DNA of 64,000 nt from Allomyces macrogynus ATCC 38327 (GCA_000151295.1 GG745339.1:737950-801949), one strand, 5' to 3'; positions 34,273 through 45,070 are shown, numbered from the stretch's first letter. The notes: generated by a model not told the origin, from the sequence alone. Numbers and translations: made by a program.

Positions 34273-34575
34273 ATGGGCAACACTCCGTCGACCCCTGCGC
34301 GCGCGCCCGCGCCACCCGCACCCGCAGCACCGACCGTCGGCGCCAAGGCGACGCCCGGCCAATACGACGCGGAATTCACTAAGCAATTCACGGGTTACAA
34401 CCAAGACGGCAAGCCCGTCGGCAGCGAAGGCCAAGTGTTCAAGCCGTGCTGCGTGTGCCCCGACACGAAGCGCGAGCGCGACGAGTGTGTGCTGGCGAAT
34501 GGCGAGGAGAACTGCGCGGCGTTTATTGAGCGGCATAAGGCGTGCCTGCGCAGCTATGGGTTTTCGCCAAAGTAG
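34273..34575 (+). CDS. COX17: COX17 copper chaperone with N-terminal extension
   Basis: A single exon of 100 aa. Residues 57-97 are unmistakable COX17: KPCCVCPDTKRERDECVLAN with the copper-binding CC pair (59-60). The twin CX9C motifs are C62/C72 and C81/C91, ending HKACLRSYGF. COX17 carries Cu(I) in the intermembrane space to SCO1 and COX11 for cytochrome oxidase assembly. It is imported by the MIA40 relay through the CX9C cysteines. The protein is about 30 residues longer than usual because of a Pro/Ala-rich N-terminus that starts MGNTPST, which looks like an N-myristoylation signal. The ATG has a good context (CCACCATGG). Confidence 0.95.
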   Translation: MGNTPSTPARAPAPPAPAAPTVGAKATPGQYDAEFTKQFTGYNQDGKPVGSEGQVFKPCCVCPDTKRERDECVLANGEENCAAFIERHKACLRSYGFSPK

Positions 34576-35009
34576 ACGAACAGGCGAGTCGAGGGCGGGT
34601 CGTTGTCGGCGTGCGCGGTCGTGCGTGCGTGCTGGTTACAGTTGGTTGTGATCTTGTGAATAGTATAGCTTTGCATCCTTGGCGACAAGTCGGAGTGGTG
34701 CTGGCGAGGAGCTGGCCACGAGCCGGTGACCATGGACGTTGGTTTCTGATCAGAGTGCACATCGCTCCGACAGCACATCCCACAGCCAGGCTCGCAAACG
34801 CTCGGCCGACGACCGACCCCAAATGTATATCGAACATGATGCGCAAATAAAACTAACACGATAATCAAGGAACCCATCCCTCCCTTCGCAATCCAAGGCC
34901 AAAGCCTTCAATCCACCCCCCCCCCCCCCCCATCCATCTCCTCCCCAACCTCTCTATCCAAATGAATTTACACCTCAGCCGCATCCCATCCGCGGCCACT
35001 GCTCGCCCT
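34576..35009. other. Convergent 3' region with poly-C run
   Basis: 434 bp between the COX17 and NDT80-like stops. It holds a CAAATAAAAC-type poly(A) signal for COX17 near 34843 and a run of 16 C at 34916-34931. No gene is seen. Confidence 0.5.
34916..34931 (+). repeat. Poly-C run of 16
   Basis: Homopolymer of 16 C in the 3' region downstream of COX17. The length is uncertain in most assemblies. Confidence 0.8.
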
Positions 35010-38000
35010 TCACGCCGCGTCCTCATCCGCCGCCCCTGGCGCATCCACATGCATCCTCGCCAATGTCCGCTGCAGTTCCGCCGTCGGCGTGGGCGGCACA
35101 TTCCCGACCGCGGGTGACGTGATCGCGCTCGGCGGCGCGTGCATGAACGGGCTCGGCACATGGACCGCCGCAGTCGGCGTGGGCGGCGGCGGCGCCATCT
35201 CCCCAGCAGCATATCCCATCATCCCATCGGGCATCGGCAACCCCCACGCGCCCGGTGCGGGCGCGGTGGGCGGTGCGTCGCTCGCGGCTTCCGGGACGGT
35301 CCCGAGCCCGAGCCCGACGGGGTAGTGCGGCGTGGACGGCGTCGCCGGGGCCGTCGCGCTTCCCCCGGCAGCGAGCGGGGCCGACATGAACAAGGGCGAA
35401 TAGAGCGGCATGTCCGCGGCGGACGGGGAGAAGAGCGCGTCGGTGAGTCCGATCGCGGGCGCGGAGGACGACGGCGGGTTGGAACCGGACGACCCCGAAA
35501 TGCCAGATGACGACGACGATGACGGGAACCCGAGCGCGTGGTCCTTGTAATGCCCGGGCGACCGGCCGCGGACAACGATCCCGGCCGACGACGCGACAGC
35601 GACGACGTGCATCCCCGGCGGACACGTCGCCGGGTACAAGTACGGGTGCGGCGAGGGCGGGTGCGGTGCGCCGCCGGTCATGCTCGGGTCCATACTGTCG
35701 TCGGCCGAATCGACGGCTGCAGCCGCCGCGGCGGCCGCAAAGATCCCGCGCGAGAGCGGCATGTGCCGAGCCGCCGCGTGCAAACCCGTGGGGACCACAT
35801 TCTTCTCGCCGGCGAGTTTCGCAAACAGGAGGACTTTGACCACAAAGCACTGCTGCGGGTGCTTGCGCCGGCCGTTATTCGCGGTCGCGGCCTTGAACTG
35901 GATCCGTTCGAAAACCGCCACCGTCTGCAACTGGTGCAGTCCGGACACTGGCAACAGCCGTCCACCGGGCCGGCACGGCCGCATCGCCGGCGCCAACTGC
36001 GGCCCGCGGTCGCGTTTCGCCGTCATCTGGACCAAATCCACGGGCCGGTTCTCGCCCTGCACGTGTGCGACGATCCCCAGCTGAAACTGTTCGGCGACTT
36101 TCCACGTGGCCGCGCCCGTATTCGGGTCGACCACTTCCACGAGACACGGCACATCGAGCGGGTGCCCGATACTGGGCGCCGACTGCACGGCAAAGCACGC
36201 CGACAGCTGTGTGTAGTTGCGGCGGTAGCACGTGTATAAGTCATTGGCGACAAAGAAACCCTTGTCCATGCGCGCGTCCACGCGCAGCGTGTACCCGAGC
36301 TGCCCGTCGAGCGACTTGACGCGCGCGACTTGCACCGAGTCGAATGCGGGACCCACATCGGTGCTCATGTCGCACGTGCGCCGGCGGCGGGGGAAGACGG
36401 GGGTCGTGGCCGACGCGGGACGGTCCGTCGACGCGGATGGGGCGGCGGCAGTCACGGGTGTATCGGGCGCGGCCGCCCAGTTCGGGTCGGTTGGGAGCAC
36501 GGCGGATGCGGGCTGCGACGAGAAGACGAGCGGCGACGCGAGCGCGAGGTGCGGCGTCGAGGCAGCCTCGGTCGTTGGGGTCGGTTGCAACGCGGCCGAC
36601 GCAGCCGCGACGGACCGGAGGGCGGCGGCATTGGCAAGCTCCGTGTTGATTTGCAGCCTCGTCGCGCGCTCCTTTTCCTTGCCCGCCGACCCGGACCGCG
36701 GGGCACCGGCCGACCCGGACCGTTTGGGCTCGGCTGACTGCGCGGCAGCGGAAGGGGAAGTCGTGACGGGTGCCGAAGGCGCAGGTACCGTGGGGGACGG
36801 AAGCTCCGTCGCCGTCCCTGTCTGCACGTACTGCAACGTGTACGCGGCCGGCGCGGGTCCCGCACCGAGCGTCATGGACGGCGACGTGTGGTCAAAGGCG
36901 CCCTCGGCCGACGGTGCGACCTGGTACGTGACTCCCGGCGCGACGGTCGTGGGACCAGTCGCGTCGGTCACGGTGCGCGCGTCTTGCCGCGGATCGTAGT
37001 TGTGCATGTGCGGGTGCTGCTGTGCGTAGTAGTACGATGAGGTCGATTGGTCCGGCATTGTCTCGGTTTGGTGCGCGCCGGTGGAAGGAACAACCAGCAC
37101 CGTCTGCCCGTCGGTGGTCGTGGCCCAGTATCCCTGCTGAGGTTGTGGTGCCGTTGCGTGGTCTGTACCGGCCATGGTGGCGGAAGTGGGTGCCGATACG
37201 TAGGGCGAGTGCTGCTGCTGCTGCTGCTGCGCCGTGGAATCGTGGACTGGGTCGTAGCGCTGCAGCGACGCGTACTGGAACGTTGCCGTCGATGACGACG
37301 GGTCGGTCGTGTACTCGTGCGGCAGTTGGTGCTGCATAACATACTGCGACGCGTACATGGGCTGCTGGTGCTGCTGGTGCTGCTGGTACTCGGTCTGGTA
37401 CTGAGCTGATTGATGGTGATGCTGATCGTACGCGTACTGCTGCTGTTGCTGCTGCAGTTGTTGCTGTTGCTGCTGCATCGCCTGCTGCTGTTGTTGCTGC
37501 TGGTGATGGTCGAACGCGTACTGCTGTTGCGGTTGCTGCTGATGATTCGCATCGTGATGCAGGTGCGCATGCGACGACGGTACCGCCGCGTCCGCCGAGC
37601 TCGACACGGTGGAGAAGGTGCCCTGCGACTGCACCGTCGTGTAGACAGCCGTCGTCATGTACGCGGGGTGCTGCTGGTGCTGCTGCTGGTAGTGGGAGTC
37701 GACCAGGGACCCGGACGTAAACGGTCCGTGGTCGGCAAACGTGGCGGCCACGCTCGGCAGGGCATGACTGGTCGCCGAGTAGGCGTCGAGATGCATCGTG
37801 GGCGTGGCGTCATGATATGCAGAGGGCGCGGGCAGCGCCACCCCCGATGGGGTCGGTGCGCTCGACGACGGGTTGGCTGCTGCGGCGGTAGTCGATGCGG
37901 GCGCCGCGTCAGCGGCGTACGCCGTCCATTGGCCGACCGCGGGCGAGTGGACAGTGCCGACGACGCTGCGGAGAGAACAATGGAAGAGGCGTTGGGGTTA

Positions 38001-38610
38001 GCGGTAAGCACAGGGGAAAAATGGGCAAGGGATAAACGCGAGAAACGAAGGAGACGTACCCAGAGGCACCCGCAGTCGTGGACGCACCGTAATCGTACTG
38101 TAACTGGAGCGCAGCAGGCGGCATGGCCGACTCGTTGGGCAGCATCGACGTGGCTGACGTGGACCATGCTGGTGGGGCCGTGGCCGTCACATACCGTGGC
38201 TGCTGGCTAATGGCGGGCGACGCGTGGTTCGACAAGGACACGCCCGGTGCCGCGATACTGGTGCTGCCACTCGCACCAGGGGCAGCGGTCGTGAAGGCCA
38301 CATAGTACTGCGCGGGCGATGCGGATGCGTGTACCGACGTCATGCCCGACGACGGATCGACAGCAAGCCATGTCGCCGACGAGGTTGGCGGGAGCGTGGC
38401 CGAAGTCGGTGTCGGGTACTCGGCAGGGATGGTACCGCTACCACCACCACCGCCACCACCACCACCACTCCCGCGGTACTGCGCGTTATAGGCCTGGTAG
38501 GGCGACTGGTCGCAGTATGGGCTGGTCATGGCTTGCGTGCCGTTGGGTCCTGCGGTCGAGGTCGAGTAGAGCAGCGCGTCTGGCGGTGCGCTCGGGTTGG
38601 AGGAGGCCAT
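35010..38610 (-). CDS. NDT80/PhoG-family transcription factor with polyQ and polyG tracts
   Basis: Two exons: 38610-38060 and 37965-35010 (1168 aa). The DNA-binding domain covers residues about 715-990: ARMDKGFFVANDLYTCYRRN begins the Ig-like NDT80 core, and AVFERIQFKAATANNGRRKH plus CFVVKVLLFAKL follow. The C-terminal signature IVVRGRSPGHYKDHA is exact for the family. Members such as Ndt80, XprG and Vib-1 control meiosis, nutrient starvation responses and extracellular protease production. The N-terminal 450 residues are a Gln/His/Tyr/Ala/Thr-rich activation-like region with long glutamine runs (about 37190-37520 at DNA level) and a nine-glycine run. Basic residues before the domain (FPRRRRTCDM) may be a nuclear signal. 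The 1.6-kb upstream gap suggests extended regulation. A link to the secreted protease in this window is conceivable but unproven. Confidence 0.9.
37190..37520. repeat. CAG/CAA-type trinucleotide tracts encoding polyglutamine
   Basis: Interrupted CTG/TTG repeats on the plus strand read as CAG/CAA on the coding strand. They give runs such as QQQQQQQ broken by Ala, Met, Leu and Tyr. Length variation between strains is likely. Confidence 0.8.
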
Positions 38611-40186
38611 GCTGCAGCTGGTGCGGGTAATGCGTTGCAGCGGCGATGCAGCGTTGCAGTCGGCAAGGCGTGCAGCGACGCGTGGGCGTGCCGCGGAAAA
38701 AAGGGGGCGCGTGCGGTGGGGCAGCGGCAGTGCCGCCACGATGACGGCGCGATCGACGCCGGGCGCTGCCGCTTGCACTTGCGCTTGGACCGATCACGGC
38801 ACGGTCGTCGACGTCGAGGATGCTGGAGCGTACGACGAGCGCGACCGGGTGGAGAGCACTTGGGCGAGCAGCACGAGTGAACAGCGCGAGCGTGCGGTCG
38901 GGCTGGAGCAGCACGAACGCGGGCGCGAGGGCGAGGCTGCTGGAGGCTGCTGCTGCTGGTGCGCGCGGTGCGACGCGGCGAGAGAAACGGGGCCAAGCGT
39001 GGAGACGAGGGGCCGGTCGGGCGGGGTGCTGTGCAGTCGACGATGGTGGCAGTTGGCGAGGAGGGCAAGCGCGCGGCCGCCATGGCCGTCGTCGTCGTCG
39101 TTGCGAGGGACCGGCTGGCTGGCGCTGGGCCACAACGGCACACGCGGGGCGGGGCGGCCTTTGCCCACTCACGCGCGCGTCCTTCGCCACAGCACGCGTT
39201 TGGCGAGCGCACGCGGGAAGTGTTGGCGTTGGCGTTGGCGCGGAAGTCGGCTGACGTCCAGGATCCTTTTTTCACTGTTTCCCCTGTTGTTGGTGCGTGT
39301 TTCGCCTGGCGTCGCCCGGGGGTGGCGCGCGCGCGGCGGAGAATGCGCAGCTGCTTTCGCCGCAACTTGGGGTTTCAGGCCTGATTTTCAAGCGCGCGGA
39401 TTTTGGGAAGACCTGGCGCTGTGAAACTCGCTGCCACGCCTGGACTTTGGATTCCAATCCCAACCTTCCCACTCGCGAATCTGAGACACGTCAGACAGTC
39501 TGGCACACCTGTGGCTTGAGGCGCAAGCCATCAACATGCTCAAGCCGCTTCTCCACCGCACGCTTCATGAAGTGTCACATCCATCTGCCAAACCCATCCA
39601 AGGCACCTGCCCCTGCCCGAGCGAGATCTGGACATCACGCTGGGCAAGCATGCGTCACACCGCGTCATCGCGCCTTCTTCGAAAAGCGCGTGTTGTCCGG
39701 CCCCGCCCTTGTCTCGCAGCCACTGGCGCGTCCCTCACCCGCCGCCGACTAATGCCGACAAGGTGCCCGACGGGCTGCGCGTCCCCGCCGCCCAGCGATG
39801 GGCCCGACCAAACGCTCCGTTGTCATGGCCCACCATCCCCACCATTTACTGTTTTCCTCGTCATGGTTACGCGAAGGTGACGCTGACCAACGCTCCTCCT
39901 CTAACCTGCGCAGGGCCGCCTGTGCCACTCCAGCGCCTCCGACTTTGCTACCTGGCACTCGCCGCACACATGCAACGCACGCGTGCATCGGACTGTCGAT
40001 CATCGAGGACGTGCACCGCCGGGCCCGATCGCGACGATGACAGTGGACGGGCCCTGCTTGCTCTGGAGACCAGATAAATACCGGCTGCCTCCCCGCCGTC
40101 TTGGTCCAGCATCCAGTCCGCTCCTCAAGAGGCAACCAATCAAGTAGCACTTCTCGCGCACCAACCCCACCCGCACCTCTTTCACC
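38611..40186. other. Long divergent intergenic region
   Basis: About 1.6 kb between the NDT80-like start and the NDUFA4-like start. No frame has convincing coding character or splice structure. It probably holds the regulatory region and a long 5' leader of the NDT80-family gene. Confidence 0.5.
40073..40080 (+). promoter_or_regulatory. TATA-like element of the NDUFA4-like gene
   Basis: GATAAATA about 107 bp upstream of the ATG at 40187, at a spacing similar to the other TATA-like boxes in this window. Confidence 0.35.
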
Positions 40187-40504
40187 ATGTCGGTCATCTC
40201 GTACTTCCGCCAAACGGCTCGCCAGACGCCCGAGATTGTCCCGCTCGTCTCATTCGTGTCGGTTGTTTGTGCCTGTACGTTTTCAATCCCGGCCACCATA
40301 CGTTGTCAATACTGGCCACCATCGCAATTGCTCTCCCATCGCGAACCATTTTCTCACCCGTCCACTTCTTCTCCACCACCTCCAGTCGCCGTCTACTCGT
40401 CCGTCAAGAAGGTCGTCAGCGACCAAGACCTGCGTTTCCGCGAGAACCAGGGCATGATCACCTGGGAGGAGCGCCTGTCGCAGCTGCACGCCAAGAAGCA
40501 CTAA
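40187..40504 (+). CDS. Small NDUFA4/B12D (MLRQ)-like mitochondrial membrane protein
   Basis: Two exons: 40187-40274 and 40386-40504 (68 aa). One hydrophobic segment (IVPLVSFVSVVCAFAVYSSV) follows a short polar N-terminus (MSVISYFRQTARQTPE). The C-terminal part (SDQDLRFRENQGMITWEERL) is charged. Size, single membrane span near the N-terminus and the pattern P-E-x-x-P-L preceding the helix match the B12D/NDUFA4 family of cytochrome oxidase or complex I accessory subunits. Similarity is short, so another tiny respiratory subunit is possible. The intron is 111 nt. Confidence 0.6.
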   Translation: MSVISYFRQTARQTPEIVPLVSFVSVVCACTFSIPATIRCQYWPPSQLLSHREPFSHPSTSSPPPPVAVYSSVKKVVSDQDLRFRENQGMITWEERLSQLHAKKH

Positions 40505-41908
40505 GTTGACCACCGACCACCGCGGCCGCCGTCCGTCTCGCTCGCGACCTCGCCGCCGACCGCGCCGCTGCCACCGCCACTCTGCGCGCGCACACCACCC
40601 ACTGCCGCTTCCCGTCGCGATTTTGCATTGTCCTTTCGAACCCGTCGTTTTTTTGTCCGTTTTGGTGTTCCTGTCCTGTACCATAGCGGCCGGCTGCTGC
40701 AATGCTCGCGCGCTGGCCAAACCCCCCATCTTGCTGCACCCCCTTTCCCGTCCCTCTCGCGCGCGTGCGATGATGGGGGCGAAGATGATTGATAGATACA
40801 AGCGTATTCAATGAGAAATGAAATTTCCATGATAATCTGGTTGAACCCATTTTCTGCACCACACTGCAATAGCGATCGGTAGAGTGGAGCACTTGATCAC
40901 AACGTCGACAGCATGGCCCAGCGCGCAGCCAGTCGAGTCTCCAAGACTGGGTTGAGCGGACGGGCCATTTGAATTCACGCCGTGGTTCTGCAACTGATCC
41001 TGAGCAGCGGTTTCAGCCATCATGATCAGCGACGATCAACAGGACGTGGGCTGAACGGTTCCCATTTTGCTCCAACGGCAATGCACAGATCCAAGCAACC
41101 CCAAGCATCGGGAGCCCAAGCGCGGCAACAGGGCGAAAACGCGACGCGACACGATTCGAGCAAATGAATGAAGCAATACAACTGGACGGCTTCTACAGTG
41201 TGCGCTAATCCATCATCCAGTGCCTGTTGTGTGCGTCGAGTCGCAGGGCGCGGCGATGGAGAAGCCGCATCGGTCAGAAGGGATGCAGCGACATAAGAAG
41301 CAGCGTCGGCCTCGTCGGCCTCTGTTCTGATCGCAAACGCGTGAAGATGAAACGATGTAGCAAGCCTCTTGCTAGGGGGAATGACTTGGATCCGTGAACT
41401 GGTCGTTCCCAGCACCGGCGATTGCACATCAACTTAATCCGCCAACTGTGCTCATGTGCGTGACGGCGGCACGCTTTCATGTTGTGTGGCAATTTGCGAT
41501 GATGTGTTGGTGGAGGATACAGCAGCGCGTCAGGCATTGCCAGGTCGGACTGCCAAGGACCAGGCGCGTGAGCAGCTGTGTACAAGTGCAGCTGTCCAGC
41601 TGGCAGCCAAGTCTGACTCGTCAAACAAGGCTGAAGATGCTGATCAAGGTGCAGATAGTGGCAGCAGTTACACTGGCAACAGTGACGACGATTCAGAGTC
41701 TTCTACATCGCTCTGATTGCACCGGGATAGCCGTCTTGCACAACGCCGTCTAGTGGATGTTTTTCGACCATTCTTGATTCTTTGGTTTTTGTTTCCCTTT
41801 TTCTGTCCGTGCCCCAAAAGGTGTTTTCCTGGACAAAAAACTCCGCCGTGGCTATCGGGTTAGCATGCGTGTGAATCAATATGAATGAAAAATACAATAT
41901 TTGTCGGT
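40505..41908. other. Convergent intergenic region, low GC, with a relic of the carrier gene 3' end
   Basis: 1.4 kb between convergent stops, with much lower GC than the genes. Near 41208-41228 (minus strand) 19 of 21 bases match the last codons and stop of the neighbouring carrier gene (41909-41929). No intact gene is seen. Several open frames of about 100 codons have no family motif. Confidence 0.45.
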
Positions 41909-43159
41909 CTAATCCATCATCCAATGCATGTCGGCCAAGGACCGCAGCTGTTCCAAAAACACAAACGTCAAAATCGTGTGCGGCCTAGAGAAATGCAAAA
42001 CGGTCGGTCAGCTCATGTCAAATCACAGGTGGAGCCGCCAGCAAGCAAAACGCACCCAACGCGCAACCAATGCGCCGTGAACCCCTTGTACAATCCAGCA
42101 ACCCCTTCGGCGCGAATCGTCTTGGCAAAGCAGTCGATCGGGCCCGTATACAGCACGCCGCGACCTTGCGCGTCGACGGCCTGGTTGTACAGCCGCGTCG
42201 AGACCGTGTCGAACGGGTTCATGGCAAACGCCACGAGCAAGCCCGTCAACATCGACGCCGAGAAGTGCAGCTCGATCCCGTCGCCAAACATGGGCTGCAC
42301 GGTGCCGTCGGCCGCGGGACGTTGTAGCCAGCGGTGTGTCTTGAGCGCGTTCTTGATGGCGTCGTACGACGAGAGCTGCACCGCCGACCCGACTAGATGA
42401 TACGCGCGCACGCGACGGTCAGCGGCCGAACCCACGACATCGTGGCCATGCAACCGATAACGTACCGCCCGTGCGCATCATACTTGCCGTCGCTCCGCGC
42501 CACAGATTCTTGACCCCGCCTTCCTTGACCACCACCATCATCGCGTGCGCCGTCGACTTGTACCTGTGCTGCGCGCCAATCCCCGCGAGTCGCGGGTCCG
42601 ACGAATACGCCTGCAGCCGCGTCTTCACCAAAAACAGCGGCGACCCGCACAGCGCCGCCGCAATCCCGCACGTGAACCCCGACAGCACCGGGACAATCGG
42701 ATCAATCACGTTGGTCGCGACCGCAGCGACGGGCGCCCAGCCAGAATGTTGCGCGCGCACGACGCCCGCGTTGATCGCGTGCTTGACGGGCTCGTACCCG
42801 CCGAGCCGGATCCCGTTCATCACGCACTGGTAGAGGTACGCCGGGAACAGGCCGCGCTGAAGGCCGCGCACGCCTTCGGACCGTAAGATCACACCAAACG
42901 CGTGCGGCGCGGAACGGTAGACGCGCGTGAACGATGCGGTTGACGACGAGGCCTCGTGACGGCGCATCAGCTCACCCTGTAGCTGCAGCCGCGTCTTGAC
43001 GACTTCCATGGGGTTCGTGAAAGTCGCTGCGATGCACGCGGCGCCCGCGCCGAGCGTGAAGCCCTGGAGGAGCGGGCGAGGGGCGGCGGGGACGGGTGCT
43101 GCCGACGCTACCGCGGGGGCGGTGAGGGGTCGTGGTGGCGGGGCGGGGGCGTGCGCCAT
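41909..43159 (-). CDS. Mitochondrial carrier, oxaloacetate carrier Oac1 type (SLC25A34/35)
   Basis: Three exons: 43159-42466, 42392-42056 and 41984-41909 (368 aa). The three carrier signatures are NPMEVVKTRLQ, SPLFLVKTRLQ and NPFDTVSTRLYNQ. The missing acid in the second and altered base in the third are features of Oac1-type carriers. The ending LRVGPHTILTFVFLEQLR is specific to this subfamily. Oac1 imports oxaloacetate, sulfate and isopropylmalate across the inner mitochondrial membrane. The N-terminal 40 residues are an Ala/Pro-rich extension. ATG 43159 (AACATGG) is the first in-frame ATG. Introns are 73 and 71 nt. Confidence 0.9.
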
Positions 43160-43565
43160 GTTTGCAGGTCGGGATGGGGTTGCAGCGACGTTGATCACGG
43201 CCAGCGGGTGTCTGGCACTAGCTCAGGGCAGCGCTCGCGTTCTTGCAGCTCGTTTATGGCGCTCGTCGTGCAGCAACTTCAACGACACAAGGTCGTTGTG
43301 GCGGGTGGTGGTGGTCGTCGTTGAGGTGGGGCGAGAGAAGGAAATAATCGCGGAAGGGACGAGGCAGGGGTGTCGGAGGCGAGCGGAGAAGCAGCCCCAG
43401 CAACAGCAACAGGCGCAGCGGCAGCCGCAGGACAAAGCCCGCATGTGACACTGACTCGGACCTGTCACATGCATGTGGGTCACTGCACAGGGACAAACGG
43501 GTCCCAGCGGCCATCAGACGACGCATCACGACACTCTTCATTATCCGCGAGAAGACGGTCTCCAT

Positions 43566-43997
43566 TCAAGTCCTCCGCGATGCGCTGCGCGCCGCCGTCC
43601 CCATCCCTGCCGTTGCTGCCGCGCGCCGAACGCGTGAATCGGCCGCTGTCCGTGCGGCCAGCTGCCGGTCGGCTGCCATTTCCGCGGGCGCCGACTGCGT
43701 CGCCTCGCTTGACGCGACCGCGTCACGGCCAAGCGCCCGCAACGCGATTCCACTATTCACTGCGTGCCGCCGCACCGTCAGATGAGGCACGGCCGTCGAC
43801 TCGCTGATATCGGCCCACACTTCGTCGGGCGTCGAGCTCGGACTGAGCGGCCGCGGCAGCGGGCGCACGGCCTGTGCGTTACGCTGCAGAATCATCTCGC
43901 CGAGCGGGACGCGTTTTCGGGTCGGCGCCACCGCAGCGGCGGGAGCGGGGGCAACAGCTGGCGCCGACGCGCGCGATGCTGGTCCCGCAGGTTGCAT
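43566..43997 (-). CDS. Small Ala-rich disordered protein, unknown
   Basis: A single exon of 143 aa from a CGACCATGC start. It is largely disordered, rich in Ala, Arg, Ser and Pro. The best-defined block is TRKRVPLGEMILQRNAQAVR followed by PLPRPLSPSSTPDEVWADI, which looks like a short linear-motif region with a possible proline-directed phosphosite. Its start is 77 bp past the stop of the next disordered protein on the same strand. I could not join the two by any GT-AG intron of matching phase, so they are listed separately. Moderate doubt remains that this is coding. Confidence 0.4.
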   Translation of the reverse strand: MQPAGPASRASAPAVAPAPAAAVAPTRKRVPLGEMILQRNAQAVRPLPRPLSPSSTPDEVWADISESTAVPHLTVRRHAVNSGIALRALGRDAVASSEATQSAPAEMAADRQLAARTAADSRVRRAAATAGMGTAARSASRRT

Positions 43998-44074
43998 GGT
44001 CGCGGCCAGGGTGCACGTCGCGGGTCCGCCGGGCGCGGCGGCCCCCCACCGCGGTCCGTGCAGTACGACGCGAG

Positions 44075-45070
44075 TTATGTGCACGCCGCGGCGGGAAACG
44101 GCGACGCAACGGGCGGCCGGTTCTCCTTGTCGTCGTTCTCATCCCCGTCGTTCTCGCAATCTGAATCGTCGCGAATCCGCCGCTTGCGCTTCCCCGTCCA
44201 CGCGCGCGCCGTACTCGCCTCCCGCACCCGCCGCCGTCCACGATCCACCACCTCCTCGCCCTCGACGTCGCTCCCGCGCGCCACGGGCACCTCAACCTCG
44301 CCGCCCACCCACGTGAAACTCGCCGCGACCGCACGCAATGCGCGCCGGTGCCGCGATACGGGCAGGTCGTGCGCCGACAGCACGTCGCTCTCCATGTCCG
44401 GTAAATGCGCGAGGTCTTCGGGTACGTAGTGCCGATCGACGAGCTTCGGACTGCTGGGTGGCGGTGGCGTCCAGCCGCGGTCGAACCGGTCGGGGACGCC
44501 TGCTTCGTGGTGCACGCCGAGGAGGGCTGTGGGGAGGAAAGGCGGTGGAGGGGTGTGGGGAGACGCGATTGCGCGTTTCGCGATGATCGCCGAGTGGACG
44601 GTCAGGTCCGGCGGCGCGTCGGGGTCGCCGTTGGTGTCCGGCGGGCGTCGTGCCGGTGCGGGAGCGGGCACGGGTGGAGGTGCGGGCGCCTCGCGCCGTG
44701 GTTGCTCGATTTCGACGGCGGCCGATGCTGCGCGTCGCGGCTGCTCGATCTCAATGGGTGGAGACTCTTTGGGTCGCGGCGGGCGTGCTGGGAGGGGCGC
44801 GGTGCGCGTCGGTACAACTGCTGCAGCGGGTCGGCGCGCGGGGCCTGGGTCACGCACGCGTTCGGTCGGTGCTCCGGATCCGGATCGCGCGCTGGAGCCA
44901 TTGCGGCGCGGACCAAGATCGGCCACGGGCACCAGGCGTCGTCGGCGCCGTGCGGGTGGGGACGGGGCCTCCTCCACCTCGTGGTCGTCGACTCGTCGTT
45001 GTGCGCGGGTCACTGGTGCGCCTGGTCGCGCGGGGCGCGTCGCAAGCGTGGGTGCAGGAGGGCGCGGCAT
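44075..45070 (-). CDS. Disordered basic/acidic protein with KEN box, unknown
   Basis: A single exon of 331 aa. It starts at ATG 45070, although the same frame is open far upstream into the phosphatase gene. Features seen: clusters of Arg (PPARRRRRLVPVADLG), the tandem repeat IEQPRRAASAA / IEQPRREAPAP, and a central block (TVHSAIIAKRAIA, LVDRHYVPEDLAHLPD) that may fold. A bipartite nuclear-type signal (TGKRKRRIRDD) leads into an acidic end with a KEN motif (ENDDKENRPP). KEN boxes mark substrates of the anaphase-promoting complex, so a nuclear, cell-cycle-degraded protein is a reasonable guess. No family is recognised. Confidence 0.45.
   Translation of the reverse strand: MPRPPAPTLATRPARPGAPVTRAQRRVDDHEVEEAPSPPARRRRRLVPVADLGPRRNGSSARSGSGAPTERVRDPGPARRPAAAVVPTRTAPLPARPPRPKESPPIEIEQPRRAASAAVEIEQPRREAPAPPPVPAPAPARRPPDTNGDPDAPPDLTVHSAIIAKRAIASPHTPPPPFLPTALLGVHHEAGVPDRFDRGWTPPPPSSPKLVDRHYVPEDLAHLPDMESDVLSAHDLPVSRHRRALRAVAASFTWVGGEVEVPVARGSDVEGEEVVDRGRRRVREASTARAWTGKRKRRIRDDSDCENDGDENDDKENRPPVASPFPAAACT

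Noticed and set aside
37190..37520. CRISPR-like or satellite array
   Set aside because: The repeats are imperfect trinucleotides inside an open coding frame that read as polyglutamine.
38611..40186. Coding frames of 100-279 codons between the NDT80-like and NDUFA4-like genes
   Set aside because: Overlapping frames on both strands with repetitive Arg/Ala/Ser composition and no motif, splice signals or promoter support.
40505..41908. Transposon remnant in the low-GC spacer
   Set aside because: No terminal repeats, no transposase or reverse transcriptase motif; only a short relic of the adjacent carrier gene was found.
43160..43198. Upstream start for the Oac1-like carrier
   Set aside because: The frame begins with GTG, not ATG; the first ATG (43159) has a good context.
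43566..45070. Joining the two disordered proteins as one spliced gene
   Set aside because: All four GT donors before the first stop have phase 0 or 2, while the only usable acceptor needs phase 1.
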